A stretch of DNA of 64,000 nucleotides from Eutreptiella sp. 'Long Island Sound 2002' (taxonomy: Eukaryota > Euglenozoa > Euglenophyceae > Eutreptiales > Eutreptiaceae), in NCBI GenBank assembly GCA_964036045.1, contig OZ038384.1, positions 99,357,871 to 99,421,870 of the forward strand. The letters run 5' to 3'. Both the position numbers and the translations under genes were made by a program. Positions 10,801 to 21,072 of this stretch are shown here, piece after piece. A model generated the notes under the pieces. The model saw nothing but the letters and a program-made list of their open reading frames with translations, searched no databases and was not told where the DNA came from. Numbering within the stretch: the stretch's first letter is position 1; each line of letters starts with the position of its first letter.

Positions 10801-11435
10801 CCAGGGCAGGGGGGCACCCCCAGCCCCCAGTCCCACTCAGCAATACCATAATCTCATCACGTCTGACCTGGCGGACGCTCGGGGCAAATCTGTGCGCCAT
10901 TGTCGTGCAATGGCCACGCAATGCTGCGCCACAGCCACACGACGTTTTGCACTGGCCATGCAACGCTATGCAATGGACATGTGACGTGCCAATGTTAACG
11001 TTTTGCGGAATACCGACTTTTGCGTTTTGAATTTTATTTATTTTATTTCATTTATTTCAATTAATTAATTGCTTCATCAATTTTAATTTTATGTATACAA
11101 ACTTTTTGCAACAGCACCAAAAATGGGGGGGAAATACTTAATATTCACGATTTTTCTGCAGAAATTAGTTTTCTGGTTTCTGCGGTTTCTGGCGCACTGA
11201 GTCAAAAGGCGTTTGCATTTCGGCGTTTTTTCCGGCAAAACAGCCCCTCGTGCCGGGCACCAATTGTTTTCGCAAGCAGTCAAACATTGGCACGGCAGCG
11301 CTATGCTACAGGGGCCACGCAATGCAACAGCCACGCCAGGGGGGTCTAAAGTTGGCACTTGGGGGTCTAAAGTTGGGGTCTAAAGTTGGCACTTGGGGGT
11401 CTAAAGTTGGGGTCTACACAAGGCACAAGGCGCAC

Positions 11436-11844
11436 CATGTGCGTGACGTTGTGGCCGGACAGCGGAGGCAGGGCCGTGGGGCCGGGCTGGGGGCTCTCGT
11501 GGCCCAGGCACAGCTTCCCGAAGAAGTTCCGCCCGGACGCGTACCACCGCCCGCCGGCCTCCACGGCCGCGGCCCAGTCCGACAGCGCCGCGTTGGTGAC
11601 GGGGTGCCCGTCGACAGGGGGCACCGCCACGGGGCCGCTGCCGTCGTCGCCGCCGGTCAGCCCCAAGTGGACCCGCGGGCTCTCGCCGGCAACGTACCAC
11701 TGGGCCCCGGCTTTGATGGCCGATCCGAATCGGCCCAGCACGACGTCGGACACCGCCTCGGAGTTGGGCGGTCGCAGCAGCTGCGGGGCGTGGCGGGGCT
11801 CCAGGTCCCCGAAGCCAAGCTCCCCCTTTGAATTGCACCCAAAC
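11436..11844 (-). CDS. Gene A, exon: RCC1 propeller blades 1-3
   Basis: The exon begins after an acceptor (tgctgtgatcag before 11844) with one base completing a codon. It then encodes 136 codons and ends in phase 0 at ACGCACATG then gtgcgc. Three RCC1 blades are visible: FGCNSKGELGFGD, WYVAGESPRVHLGLT and WYASGRNFFGKLCLGH. Intervening strands include VVLGRFGSAIKAG and NAALSDWAAAVEAG. The end, GHNVTHM, joins in phase to VLGIYHSAV of the exon at 8052-8678, giving the recurring RCC1 strand pattern. With that exon it makes seven blades, a complete propeller. The codon split at the 5' end needs a preceding exon ending in phase 2. A residue such as Val before FGCN would complete blade 1, so a short upstream exon may still be missing. 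Confidence 0.85.
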
Positions 11845-11986
11845 CTGATCACAGCAGCAGAATGCCGCACGCAGGGGGGGTGCTGGCGCCGCGCGCGCTT
11901 TGTGAGGAGGGCCCTGCGAACGGCCGGACTATGTCCCTCTGTGACGACTGTCCCCGTGCTCGGGTGGAAGGAAACCGGTTTGCGCC

Positions 11987-12252
11987 CCCCCTGTGTGACA
12001 TTCCGTCTGGTTGTTGTTTCTTTATGGGGCCCTGGACAGTCACCCGTTCTTCCCTTCGCATGTTGCGTCGGGGCGCTGCTTTCTGTCGGCCGCTGCGGCC
12101 GGTGCTCTTGCTGGTGTCGTTTCCGCGTTCGCGGAGCCCAGTAGTTGGTGTGCTGGGGCTGTGCTGAATGTGGCATGGTGTGCCGTTTGCGTGTCAGCGG
12201 CGCCCAATAGTTGGCGTATTGAGGATGTGCTGGTTGTTGCCGGGGTCGTTTG
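11987..12252 (+). repeat. Dispersed ~270-bp repeat, copy 1
   Basis: Nearly identical to 14088-14400 and 18681-18989, with shared blocks such as TTCCCTTCGCATGTTGCGTC, GTTTCCGCGTTCGCGGAGCC and GGCGTATTGAGGATGTGCTG. It contains an internal ~60-bp partial duplication built on a GGCGTATTGAGG/GGTGTGTTGGGG pair. Open frames on the minus strand through it repeat NYWAPRTRKRH and look incidental. Confidence 0.75.
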
Positions 12253-12424
12253 CCCCACCCCTTCAGCCGTGAGCCCCCTCAATTATGGTTGAATCTTGTA
12301 TCCAATACACTCACGCATAAGACAAAAGCGTCCCTGAACAAAGATGTCATACGACGGTCCATGGCCCACAACAGAGTGGGCCTGTTAGACCCCGGGGCTC
12401 ATGTGACGGGGGAGGGGGTGGGGA

Positions 12425-12740
12425 GGGGGTCCTGAGGTACCCCAACATCTACAGCTTCTTTTCAGGGGGGGGTTGGGGGTCCAGCCCCCCCCCCCCCCAC
12501 CGTGGTGCTGAGTTTTTAGAGGCGCCGAAGAAAATTTTTGTTCTAAACTAATTGAGGCCGCCGGCACCAGACAAATTTTTTGATCGACTGAAGGCCCGGA
12601 ATAAAATTTGGCCCAATCTATTAGGGGGGAGGTCCAGGGGGCGCAACCATCATTCACACTGCATCAATTCTGGTGTCCGAATGGTTGTCCAGGGGGGGGG
12701 GGGGGTTGGAACCCCCCCTAACCCCCCCAGGTGGTGCCGA
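12425..12740. repeat. G-run-flanked dispersed repeat
   Basis: Blocks such as GAGGCGCCGAAGAAAAT and CGACTGAAGGCCCGGA, with long G and C runs on both sides, recur at about 32690-32880 with similar order. Looser relatives are seen near 34090-34570. No coding content. Confidence 0.5.
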
Positions 12741-13073
12741 GTTGTTAAAAGGAGCCCTGTCCCCCACGACGCACTGATCATTTTGAGGTGTGTATCATGG
12801 GGGAAAACTTTTTTTTCAAAAAACTTCTTCCAGGCCGCTTTGCGGTGCAGGTGGTGAGTCATCACTAGAGGTTTAAAGGCCAGCGTCTTGGGACTGGCCT
12901 GTCACGAGAGCCCCTTTCCCAACCCCCCCCCCCCCTCTGTTCATCCACCTGATCCCCCTGTCCCAAAAAAACTTACCAGACCTTAACAATGGGTGTCAAA
13001 TTTGCGTCAGGCATTTCCGGTCAGAATTCATGCAACAGAATGTCCACGGTACATATACCGGGCGTTGTTGCAC

Positions 13074-13352
13074 TGCCCCCGCACCGTGGCAATGATCGGT
13101 GGTCAAACACCGGTGCACCATCCCAAAATGCCCATAGAACCCCAGAAAAGCTTCGTTGCAAGCGCAACACCCGTCGCCTCAGGTGTTTCTTTGTGGTTGC
13201 CAATAAATCCCCGAGGCTTTGGGGTAGTTGTTGATAAAAAAAAAACCACCCCAAAGGGAGGCCTGGAGGCCTCTTGATGGTTGCCATTGTCACCGGGAGG
13301 GTCCCCAGATATGCCCCAAAGTGCACCGTGCGTGCACCGTGGCAACAGCGCC
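13074..13352 (+). repeat. Dispersed ~280-bp repeat, copy 1
   Basis: Matches 17032-17307 over its length. Shared blocks include CCCCCGCACCGTGGCAA, GGTGGTCAAACACCG or a close variant, TTGATGGTTGC and TGTCACCGGGAGGG. The similarity ends in a second GTGGCAA-type motif, so the unit may have related ends. Confidence 0.7.
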
Positions 13353-14087
13353 CTCACAGGCACCAGATACACCGAGGTGGCTGGGCATAGGCTGGAGGGG
13401 GCGTACCTCCCCCCCCTTCCAATACATCCCTGGGGCGGGGGGGGGGGGGGGGGCATTCTTCGGTCCGAGAACGGATGGATCAGTGGAGGGGGGAAGAGCG
13501 GGGGGGGGGGGCTGTACCAGGGGCCAAGGGGGGGCGGGCAGGGGCTTGGAAGGGGAGAGGGAGACTTGCGGGAGGCCACCGTTCGGAAAAAGTTTTCCTT
13601 CCGGCGCCGAAGTACACGATGGTCGAAATAATGGTCCCTGTCAATGGACCACCCCCGCCCCCCCCGCGCTGCGGGTGGCGGATGCATGTGCACGACCGTG
13701 TCCAGAAAGAACACGAAGGGGGCGTGCAAAGCAAACGTCGAAGAGAAGAGACCATCGGTGACATGTCATCGGCGCCTTTCGCTGTGGCAGACGGGTCAAG
13801 CGCAGGAGACCGGCAACGCCCATTACCCTCGGTCCTCTGCGCCAAATGCCGGCGGGGAGGGTCCGCGTTGGATGCCGGTGCACACCGGGATCGTGTGGCA
13901 TCAGCTTACCTCTGCCCCCCTGCCCCAATGGACTCCCCAGTCCACCCTCGAGATCCAAGAACAGAAGCCAACAATTGGAAAGCAGAAAAGTCCAAGCCAC
14001 CCCCCCCCACCCCTGGGCTCCTTTTAAGGGGGTGGGTGGGTCCGCCCCCCCCCCCCCGAGCGGTGCCGAGTTGTTAAAAGGAGCCCT

Positions 14088-14400
14088 GCCCCCCCTGTGT
14101 GAATTCCGTCGGGTTGTTGTTTCTTTATGGGGCCCTGGACGGTCACCCGTTCTTCCCTTCGCATGTTGCGTCGGGGCGCTGCTTTCTGTCGGCCGCTGCG
14201 GCCGGTGCTCTTGCTGGTGTCGTTTCCGCGTTCGCGGAGCCCAGTAGTTGGTGTGTTGGGGCTGTGCTGGATGTGGCATGGTGTGCCGTTTGCATGTCAG
14301 CGGCGCCCAATAATTGGCGTATTGAGGATGTGCTGGTTGTTGCCGGGGTCGTTTGACTGTTTTTGCTGTCCACACACCTCTGTCCACAGGCCGTCCCTGG
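14088..14400 (+). repeat. Dispersed ~270-bp repeat, copy 2
   Basis: Second copy of the repeat at 11987-12252. With copy 3 it shares about 45 bp more at the right (CTGTCCACACACCTCTGTCC). C-run sequences lie on both sides, and a GGCTCCTTTTAAGGGGGTGG block occurs twice nearby (about 14017 and 14410). Confidence 0.7.
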
Positions 14401-15407
14401 GCCCCCCCTGGGCTCCTTTTAAGGGGGTGGGTGGGTCCGCCCCCCCCCCCCCCCAGCGGTGCTGAGTTGTTAAAAGGAGCCCTGCCCCCCCCCCCCCCCC
14501 CCTCTGTCGGCCCAAATTTCAGCCACCACAAAGCGAGGGTGCAGGCCGTGGGCTGGTTCCTCGTGGGGACCAGGAAACAGGGGAGCAGACCTTTTGCTGC
14601 CCCCACCCCCCCCAACAGAAATGGGGCCGGACCGAAAGCAGGCCCAGCACCCCCCCCCCCCCCGCATGCCCTCACACCCTCACTGCAGGCCGTCACATGG
14701 TGATCCAGGTCCCTCAGGGAGCGGACGCCGAGCGACAAGTATGTTGGGATCTGGGACCCGCATGGTAACCCAGCAGGTGGTCCTCCTCTCCCACGCAAGT
14801 GAACAGGTAGACCCATCCACCACCCTACCCCCCCCCCCCCCAGCCTGCGCCCCCGACGGGAGGGGTGCACGGAGTCGGCGCCCTCAGGGCCTAAAAAGTG
14901 GAGGCTGTGAAGGGCTCACAGCTTGACCGCTGTGGGTATCCCTTGAGCGGCCTGCCTAGGGAACCTCCAGGTGTGCACGTGCCCCACCAACTTCATCACA
15001 GACGCCTAGGCCAGCACAGCCCCGTGCACTCCAGTGCAGTTGTGGGTGACCCCTGGAGGCCAGACAGCCACCAGCCGACCCCTGCCCCCCCCCCCCCTTC
15101 CTCAACGGAGAGGCCATTCGGGTGTGGTGCCCTCTGGGCCCCCTCGTCTACGCGGGCTGTAGCGCCGCAGCCAGTGCAGCCAGCACTGGTGGCACCCAGG
15201 GCAGGGAAGCACACTCTGCGCCTTGGTGCCCCTCCATCTGCCCAGGGTACGCCCTCGGCCGTGGGAGCCGGACCCAGCCCGCGAGGCAGCACCACCTGTG
15301 CCTAAGGCAGTCAAGGAGTGCGGGTCTGACCCCAGTCGTGCCACGTACCACCGCCTTCCCGTGCCAATAGGCAGTCGTGGAGTGGTTGGGTAGCATGTCC
15401 TTGTGAC

Positions 15408-15501
15408 GTGGAGGTTGCGAGCCCAGGCCCACATCTCCCCCGGCGGGCTCAGCGTCAGGCTCTCCAGCCTCCCTGCCGGGGCCTGGAGCACCAGGCACAC
15501 A
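15408..15501 (-). CDS. Gene A, probable exon: WD40 tail
   Basis: If the WD40 exon at 15825-16536 (ending in phase 2, CTC AG) is joined to the T at 15501, the frame continues as QLLSVCLVLQAPAGRLESLT and then LSPPGEMWAWARNLH before a gtcaca donor. The pattern of a Leu-Ser-Pro-x-Gly turn and an aromatic strand is what a closing WD40 blade looks like. The phase match and smooth protein support it. The weak point is the acceptor (gcgcggggaag), which lacks a good pyrimidine tract. The exon ends in phase 0, so it cannot join directly to 11844. Confidence 0.4.
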
Positions 15502-15824
15502 CTTCCCCGCGCCATGTGCGCCAACGCCGAACAACAATGGAGCAAGCAGGTGTGCCACAGCCCCCCCCCCCCCCCTCAGACACACAAGGGCACATACACA
15601 CAGGCACGGCGGCATCTCCCGCCCGCGAGCGCCACCGCGGGGTCTGGGGGCGGTCAACAGTCCGGTAGGCCTTGTGACCGGACACCCGGGTACGGCCGCC
15701 CAGTCGGGTCCCGCAGGGAAGGCGGCGCGGACCGTGGGTAGGCGACCAGGCGAGGCCTTGACCCAACCCAACCCAACCCAACCCCCCCCCCCCCCGCACA
15801 AGAGGCGCTGCACACAGCCCAGAC

Positions 15825-16536
15825 CTGAGCAGCTGCCGCCACGGGTACCGCGTGGCATCCCCCGTAGACGCCGGCCCGGGAGGCTCCACCGACGCAGCGC
15901 TGGGGTCCTCCGTCGAAACAGGGGCCTCCGGGTCGGTGTCCCGCCAGAGCCACCGCCGGACCCCCCCGTCCGCCGCCGCGGAGACGATCCGCGTCCCGTC
16001 GGAAGACACGGCGAGGGCCCGCACCGGCGCGGAGTGGCCGCTCAGGGCCTGGCGGAGCGCGCCGGACCCGGCGTCCCACACGGACACGGGGAACCGCGCG
16101 GCCCCGGCCCCGGCCCCGGGGCCCGCGCCGCCCCCGACGACGACGATCGTCGTTCCGGAGGCGTCGGAGTCCGGCGGCGCGCGCGACACCGCGACCGCAT
16201 CGACGGCCGCGCCCGTCTCCACGACGCCGGGTCGCCCCCAAGAGCGCGCGTCCCAAACCGCGACGGCGCCGTCCGCGCCGCCCGTGACGACCGCCGCCGC
16301 CCCCGGCGCCACCGCAACGCAGCCCACGCCCGCGGGATGCGCCTCCGGGGCCGCGTGCAGCGCGTCGCCGGTGGAGGCGTTCCACTGCCGCACGGCGCCG
16401 TCTTCGCCGCCGGACACGAGCCACTGGGGGACCGCCGCGGCCGCCACGGCTGCGACGCGCCCCGTGTGCCCGCGCAGCGTCCGAAGCAGGGCCCCGGTGT
16501 CGAGGTCCCAGATGTCGATGGTGCCGTTGGCGGAGC
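15825..16536 (-). CDS. Gene A, exon: WD40 blades 3-7
   Basis: The exon runs from an acceptor (gactcgcccgcag) to a donor (CTGCTCAG then gtctgg). It starts with two bases completing a codon and ends with two bases of the next. Five WD40 units are visible: GTIDIWDLDTG, GAVRQWNASTG, GAVAVWDARSW, FPVSVWDAGSG and GGVRRWLWRDT. Strands such as LRTLRGHTGRVAAVAAA and LSGHSAPVRALAVSSDG lie between them. WD40 propellers are protein-interaction scaffolds. An acidic Ser/Pro tail (EAPVSTEDPSAASVEPPG) follows blade 7. The 5' end matches the phase of the signal-peptide exon at 20033-20408, but a few residues expected between its last strand and GSANGTIDIW are missing. Third positions are almost all G/C. Confidence 0.85.
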
Positions 16537-17031
16537 CTGCGGGCGAGTCAAGGCGTTTTGCGATCGCCGGGGCACGTCCTCGCGTCGGGGGTCGGGGGCA
16601 GGGATGCATTGGAAGGGGGGGAGGCACCCCCCGACCCCCCCCCTCCCGGGCATCCAGCCTGCGCCCAGCCACTATCCCCCTGACGGCTAGTACCAGCTTC
16701 AATGACATTTGTAACCAACAGTAACCGCCCCCAACCGCTTTGACAACCTCCTCCAACCGACTGTCTAACCGCTTCTGGGGCCACCTCTGAGGTCTTTTCC
16801 CTTGTGATGGATCCGTGACTGGGGGGGGGGGGGGGTGAACGACGTCCGGCCGCAGCCGTGCCCCCGTGTCGGGCCGTAGTCCCGCTCCCACTTCCACCAG
16901 CACGGCTCTAGTTCCCAAAACTAACGGGAACACGGGGCATCGTGCCTCAAACAAGACCGCGCTTGCGCGTGGACATGACGGGGGCGTGTGTTGGGTACGG
17001 CAACTTGAGGGCGTTGATGCACCTCGCGGGA

Positions 17032-17307
17032 GTGCCCCCGCACCGTGGCAACGATCAGTGGTCAAACACCGTGGCCATTCCAAAATGCACCCCCCCCAAA
17101 CAGCCCATAGAACCCTCGAAAAGCTGAGTTGTAAGCACAAGACCTGTCTTCCTCGTTTGTTTTTTTGGTTGCCAATCAATCCCAGAGGCTTCTGGGTAGT
17201 TTTTGTTCTTTCGTGGAGGCCTCTTGATGGTTGCAATTGTCACCGGGAGGGCCCCCAGATATACCCAAACTTTGCATCGCGCGCGCATTGTGGCAAGGGC
17301 ACCCTTC
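17032..17307 (+). repeat. Dispersed ~280-bp repeat, copy 2
   Basis: Second copy of the repeat at 13074-13352, with several small insertions and deletions. Both copies are in introns of gene A, in the same orientation. Confidence 0.7.
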
Positions 17308-18317
17308 TTCCTTCTCCACAGCCATGGCTCCTCACAGCAAACTGCGTCCTGCACCCCAAAGCGCCATGCTCCGATGCGCAGAAGCCAGTCTGACGTGCCC
17401 CTCTTCCATGTCCTCCCACACACACACACCGGCCCACACTCCTGCGATGTCACATTCCCGAACACAAAAAAGGCGGCCTCGGAAATGGCGGTACCACGGG
17501 GCCGTCGCACTTGGACAGGGCCGTGCTTGCGCCACGGGGCGTCCGACAAGCTGGTTTGGGGTGTTTGGTTTGGGTGTTCGTACGCAAAAAGCCCCCCTGC
17601 CCCCCAAAAACAAACAGCGACAAACCTGTGCAAACAGCACTGGGAGGAATGATAGCACACCGGGGGGCTGATGGGGTCACTTCCGGAGTGTCTGGTGGAG
17701 GCTTTGGTCCCATTTGGTCACATCCGGCGGGGCAAACACCGCCCCCCCCAGCAGCGTCAACCGATGTCGGCAGCAGGGCCGCGGCGCCGGCACTTTGCGA
17801 CCACCAACCTCCTTCGCAACGGGGGGGAACGCCTGGGGAGTTGCTTTGTGTCCTGTCGTCCCCTATTACTCGAGAAGGATTTGGGCTTGGGTTTGCGTTC
17901 CATTTGCACGTATGCCTCAAACCCCCCCCCCCCCCCAGGGAGGGGGGGTCAATCGAAAAATTCATTGGGGGATCATTTTGTCTCCCAAAATGATCATTGT
18001 ACAAGGGGTTACGCATCACATACCACACCTTGGGGTATGTTGGGCGAATAACCCCCAAAGGAGGGGGTATACAGCGTCCGCACCTGTGCTTGATCTAATA
18101 ACCCTCTTCGAGGTGATTTCGTGGCCAGTAGTTAGTCTGTCTCGGGCCGTTGGCCTGCCGCCTGTGCATCCTGAGGGGTAGCAAGGCGCCGCACCCTGAG
18201 TGCTAGTGAGAACCAAGTAGCGTCGAGATCATGGCTAGGGGGGGGGGGGCAGGGCAGCTGGAGCCGGTACCCCCCCCCCCATGTCCTAAACTCCCCCAGC
18301 CCCTGTCCTAACACGGG

Positions 18318-18645
18318 CCAGGTTCTGGTTCAGGGGGCAAAAGTGCAGAAACACGGGGTCGCCGTGTTTGGACAGGCCCATGTGACCGTGCAGCACGTAC
18401 CACGGAACACATGTTGCAGACATAAACCATAGCCCTTAGGGCACACCCCTTCAAGACTACAGAAGGGTGTCCAACAGGCCAGCATCCACCCCACAACACG
18501 ACAGCACATGGAATTACCCTTCTTGCAGCCTGCACAAAGCTACAAACCACATTCTCTATTGGATTGGGACTGCAAAAATGATGGTTCCAAAAAAAGAACA
18601 AAAGGGCGGAAACATGGGGTCACTGTGTTTGGACAAGCCCATGTG
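18318..18645 (+). repeat. Dispersed ~350-bp element, copy 2
   Basis: Second copy of the element at 3040-3396. It is shorter by an internal deletion of about 25 bp near ACATGGAATTAC. Hairpin motifs again sit at both ends (18349-18378 and 18610-18640). Confidence 0.7.
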
Positions 18646-18680
18646 AGGATGGGGGGGGGGGTAACACTCTCACCCCTTAC

Positions 18681-18989
18681 CCCCCCTGTGTGACATTCCG
18701 TCGGGTTGTTGCTCCTTTACGGGGCCCTGGACAGTCACCCGTTATTCCCTTCGCATGTTGCGTCGGGTTGCTGCATTCTGTCGGCCGCTGCGGCCCGTGC
18801 TCTTGCTGGTGTCGTTTCCGCGTTCGCGGAGCCCAGTGGTTGGTGTGTTGGGGCTGTGCTGAATGTGGCATGATGTGCCGTTTGCGCGTCAGCGGCGCCC
18901 AATAGTTGGCGTATTGAGGATGTGCTGGTTGTTGCCGGGGTCGTTTGGCTGTTTTTGCTGTCCACACACCTCTGTCCACAGGCCGTCCA
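18681..18989 (+). repeat. Dispersed ~270-bp repeat, copy 3
   Basis: Third copy of the repeat at 11987-12252. It shares the extended right end with copy 2, followed by different sequence after GGCCGTCC. Confidence 0.75.
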
Positions 18990-19671
18990 TAGACTGCCTC
19001 GCTGTCCCCCCTCCCGCTCTAAGTATCTGTCAGAGTGCGGGGCAGGTGGTCCTGTGGGGTTCTTGGGTGGCCAGGGGGCCAGGGAGCCGCACGGGCCCGT
19101 TAAAAAGGAGGCCACAGAAGGTCACACAACGCTCCACACATGCACGTCCTTGTACACATGGGCAGCAACGCTCCGGCAGTCCGTGGAGGGGCGGGTCGGA
19201 GGGCGGGCGAAAATCAATTTCATGCGTTTCTTTGATTTGTGGAGTCTGCACTAAGTCCAGGGCATTCGGGGAATGCACATTTGGCGTGAAAGTAAAACAC
19301 TACCCCTTGTCATGGGCTCAAATAAAAGCTTCCACCACCGTTGCTGGAAGGGGCTGGGGACCCTAACCTGCAGTGCGCATACGAGGACGCCCCACCCCAC
19401 CCTCCGTGATCAAGAGATATTTGACTTCTTTTGGATCCAGCCTTCCCATGTGATGCACAACCCCTTCAATTTTGGATGATGCAGTGGCCACCAATTCCAA
19501 ATCCAGATCCCAATCTGCCGTCCCCAATTGCCCCCTCCCCATCATCAGGCCCCCAGCGTGCCCTTCGGCACCCGCAGCATGCGCAGGCAGGCCGCCTCCA
19601 CCGTTCCATCCTTCTGCCAATCCCAGGGCGTTCAGCAGCAATGACGAAAAACCTGCTGGCGTCCGTCACTG

Positions 19672-19885
19672 CGGTCGGAGGGTAACCGACGGCGGTTGGA
19701 GGGTAACCGACGGCGGTTGGAGGGTAGCCGACGGCGGTTGGAGGGTAACAGACGGCGGTTGGAGGGTAACCGACGGCGGTTGGAGGGTAACCGACGGCGG
19801 TTGGAGGGTAGCCGACGGCGGTTGGAGGGTAGCCGACAGCGGTTGGAGGGTAACCGACGGCGGTTGGAGGGTAACCGACAGGCGG
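19672..19885. repeat. 21-bp tandem repeat (about 10 units)
   Basis: The unit is GACGGCGGTTGGAGGGTAACC, with single-base variants (GTAGCC or GTAACA). Because 21 is a multiple of three, all three plus frames and at least two minus frames stay open, giving repetitive reading frames that need not be coding. GGCGGTTGG is shared with the arrays inside the short elements at 7405 and 30954. A CTGTCCTGAAAAG block just right of it recalls the ends of those elements. Confidence 0.85.
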
Positions 19886-20032
19886 TCCCGTCGCCGTGGC
19901 AGCTGTCCTGAAAAGCCGTCCTTGGGCGCAAAAACAACATCTTCTTTCAAAAGACAGTCTGCGCGTCCGGAGATCGACCGCCTCGGGTGCGATGCGGCGC
20001 GGCTCAGTGCACACCTGCGAAAAGGAGATGAC

Positions 20033-20408
20033 CCGAAATCGACACAGACCACACCGCGCTGGAGTGCCCCCCCAGAGACCGGATCAGGTCGCCACTGGCC
20101 GTCTGCCAGTACTGCAATGTACCGTCGGAGGCTCCGGCGGCGATGCGCCCTCCGTCAACAGAAATGGCCACGCACAGGACGGTGGGGCCGTTTGGGGAAG
20201 CCAGAGTCCTGGTGGCCCCGGTGATGGTGTCGGTCACGCTGAGGGAGCTGTTGGTGGTGGCCAGCACCATGAAGCCGCCGTCCGAGGACAGGGCCACGGC
20301 CGGGGCCCCGGGCACAGCCGGGGGGAGGGAGCGAGCGAGCGACCAGGCCCCCCATGCGCTGGGCACGAGGGCGTAGCACGCGCAGAGCCAGAGGGCCCCG
20401 AGGCGCAT
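20033..20408 (-). CDS. Gene A, first exon: signal peptide and WD40 blades 1-2
   Basis: Starts at an ATG (20406-20408) with MRLGALWLCACYALVPSAWG, a classic secretory signal peptide of basic residue, hydrophobic core and small-residue cleavage region. Two WD40-like units follow: TTNSSLSVTDTITG and ASDGTLQYWQTASG, with strands VALSSDGGFMVLA and CVAISVDGGRIAAG. The exon ends in phase 1 (WSVSIS plus G) at a gtcatc donor, which matches the two-base start of the exon at 15825-16536. I take this ATG as the start because the signal peptide begins at it and no further upstream coding is seen. The signal peptide puts both propellers of gene A on the lumenal or extracellular side. I infer a large single-pass or multi-pass surface protein. 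Confidence 0.82.
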
Positions 20409-21072
20409 CCGGACGGCGGCAAAGCGATGTGAGTGGCCAACCCACAGGAGCGTCTGCAGTGGAGGAGTCAGCCATCGGCACCGGCAAGGGCCGAGATGAG
20501 GATGGAGACGGTGGACATAATGATGAGGCCTAGACCCTCGTCCTCATCAACATCTCTGACGAAGAGGATGGCGTATGTGAAGGAGTGGCATCCACCACAA
20601 GCAACTTCACAGTGGGCGGCTGGGGTGGGTGGACTTGTGACTGAGGCGAACCCTTTTCCAGGAACCCCCCCCCCCCCGCGGTCATACGGGGGGAAAATCA
20701 AATGCCAGCACCCCTGGACTCCGAACGGGGACGAAAGGGATGGCCACAGAGGAGACCCATGAAGATCAGGGTTTGAATCACCACAGCAGGGGGCACAACG
20801 GGTCAGGTCTGCTTCTCCGCAATTAGCTCCAACCGCACCTGCCACCACGGTCTTCATTGCTCTTGGTTCAGTTCATGTCATCGGCGTAGAACAAAATGCT
20901 GACATCAATCTTCAGTCGTTGGAAGTCATAGAAAAGGAAAATGATGCCAACATTGAACAACAAAGGGGACAATGGGTCACCATGCCGAATCCCAGACTTG
21001 GGGTGCAGTACCATACCTTCCACATACCAGCGCCCTGCGCAGAACAATATACCCCCCCAACACAGACATTAG
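20409..21072. other. Non-coding stretch upstream of gene A
   Basis: It should contain the gene A promoter. I see no TATA-like box or other recognisable element, and no supportable exon on either strand. Confidence 0.4.

Larger units (their letters stand above)
8679..11435 (-). other. Intron of gene A containing an opposite-strand exon and repeats
   Basis: On the minus strand no exon is supportable between the two RCC1 exons, and their protein sequences join without a gap. The interval holds a plus-strand coding-like exon (about 8970-9249), a long GGCGGTT-type element (10180-10612) and a 32-bp-period array (10621-10800). An AT-rich stretch lies near 11020-11110. Confidence 0.5.
11845..15407 (-). 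other. Intron(s) of gene A, repeat-rich, possible small exons
   Basis: It holds two copies of the 270-bp repeat, one ~280-bp repeat (13074-13352) and many G/C homopolymers, for example 18 G at 13437-13454 and about 18 C at 14485-14502. One minus-strand stretch near 14684-14786 ends in a good donor (CTGCA then gtgagg) and reads MRVPDPNILVARRPLPEG. It could be a short exon of gene A but has no domain support. A further exon is expected here because the phases of 15408-15501 and 11844 do not match directly. Confidence 0.4.
16537..20032 (-). other. Intron(s) of gene A, repeat-rich
   Basis: It holds repeats at 17032-17307, 18318-18645 and 18681-18989 and a 21-bp tandem array (19672-19885). WD40 geometry predicts about 8 residues more between the flanking exons, so a micro-exon of roughly 24 bases may be hidden here. 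I could not find it by eye. Confidence 0.45.

Noticed and set aside
13641-14870. 409-codon minus-strand frame
   Set aside because: It crosses two copies of a dispersed repeat and several long G/C runs; Gly-rich stretches come from C runs. No motif or splice logic supports it as one protein.
15455-17236. Treating the whole 593-codon open frame as one WD40 exon
   Set aside because: Only 15825-16536 shows WD40 blades; beyond it the sequence is low-complexity with good splice signals at both limits.
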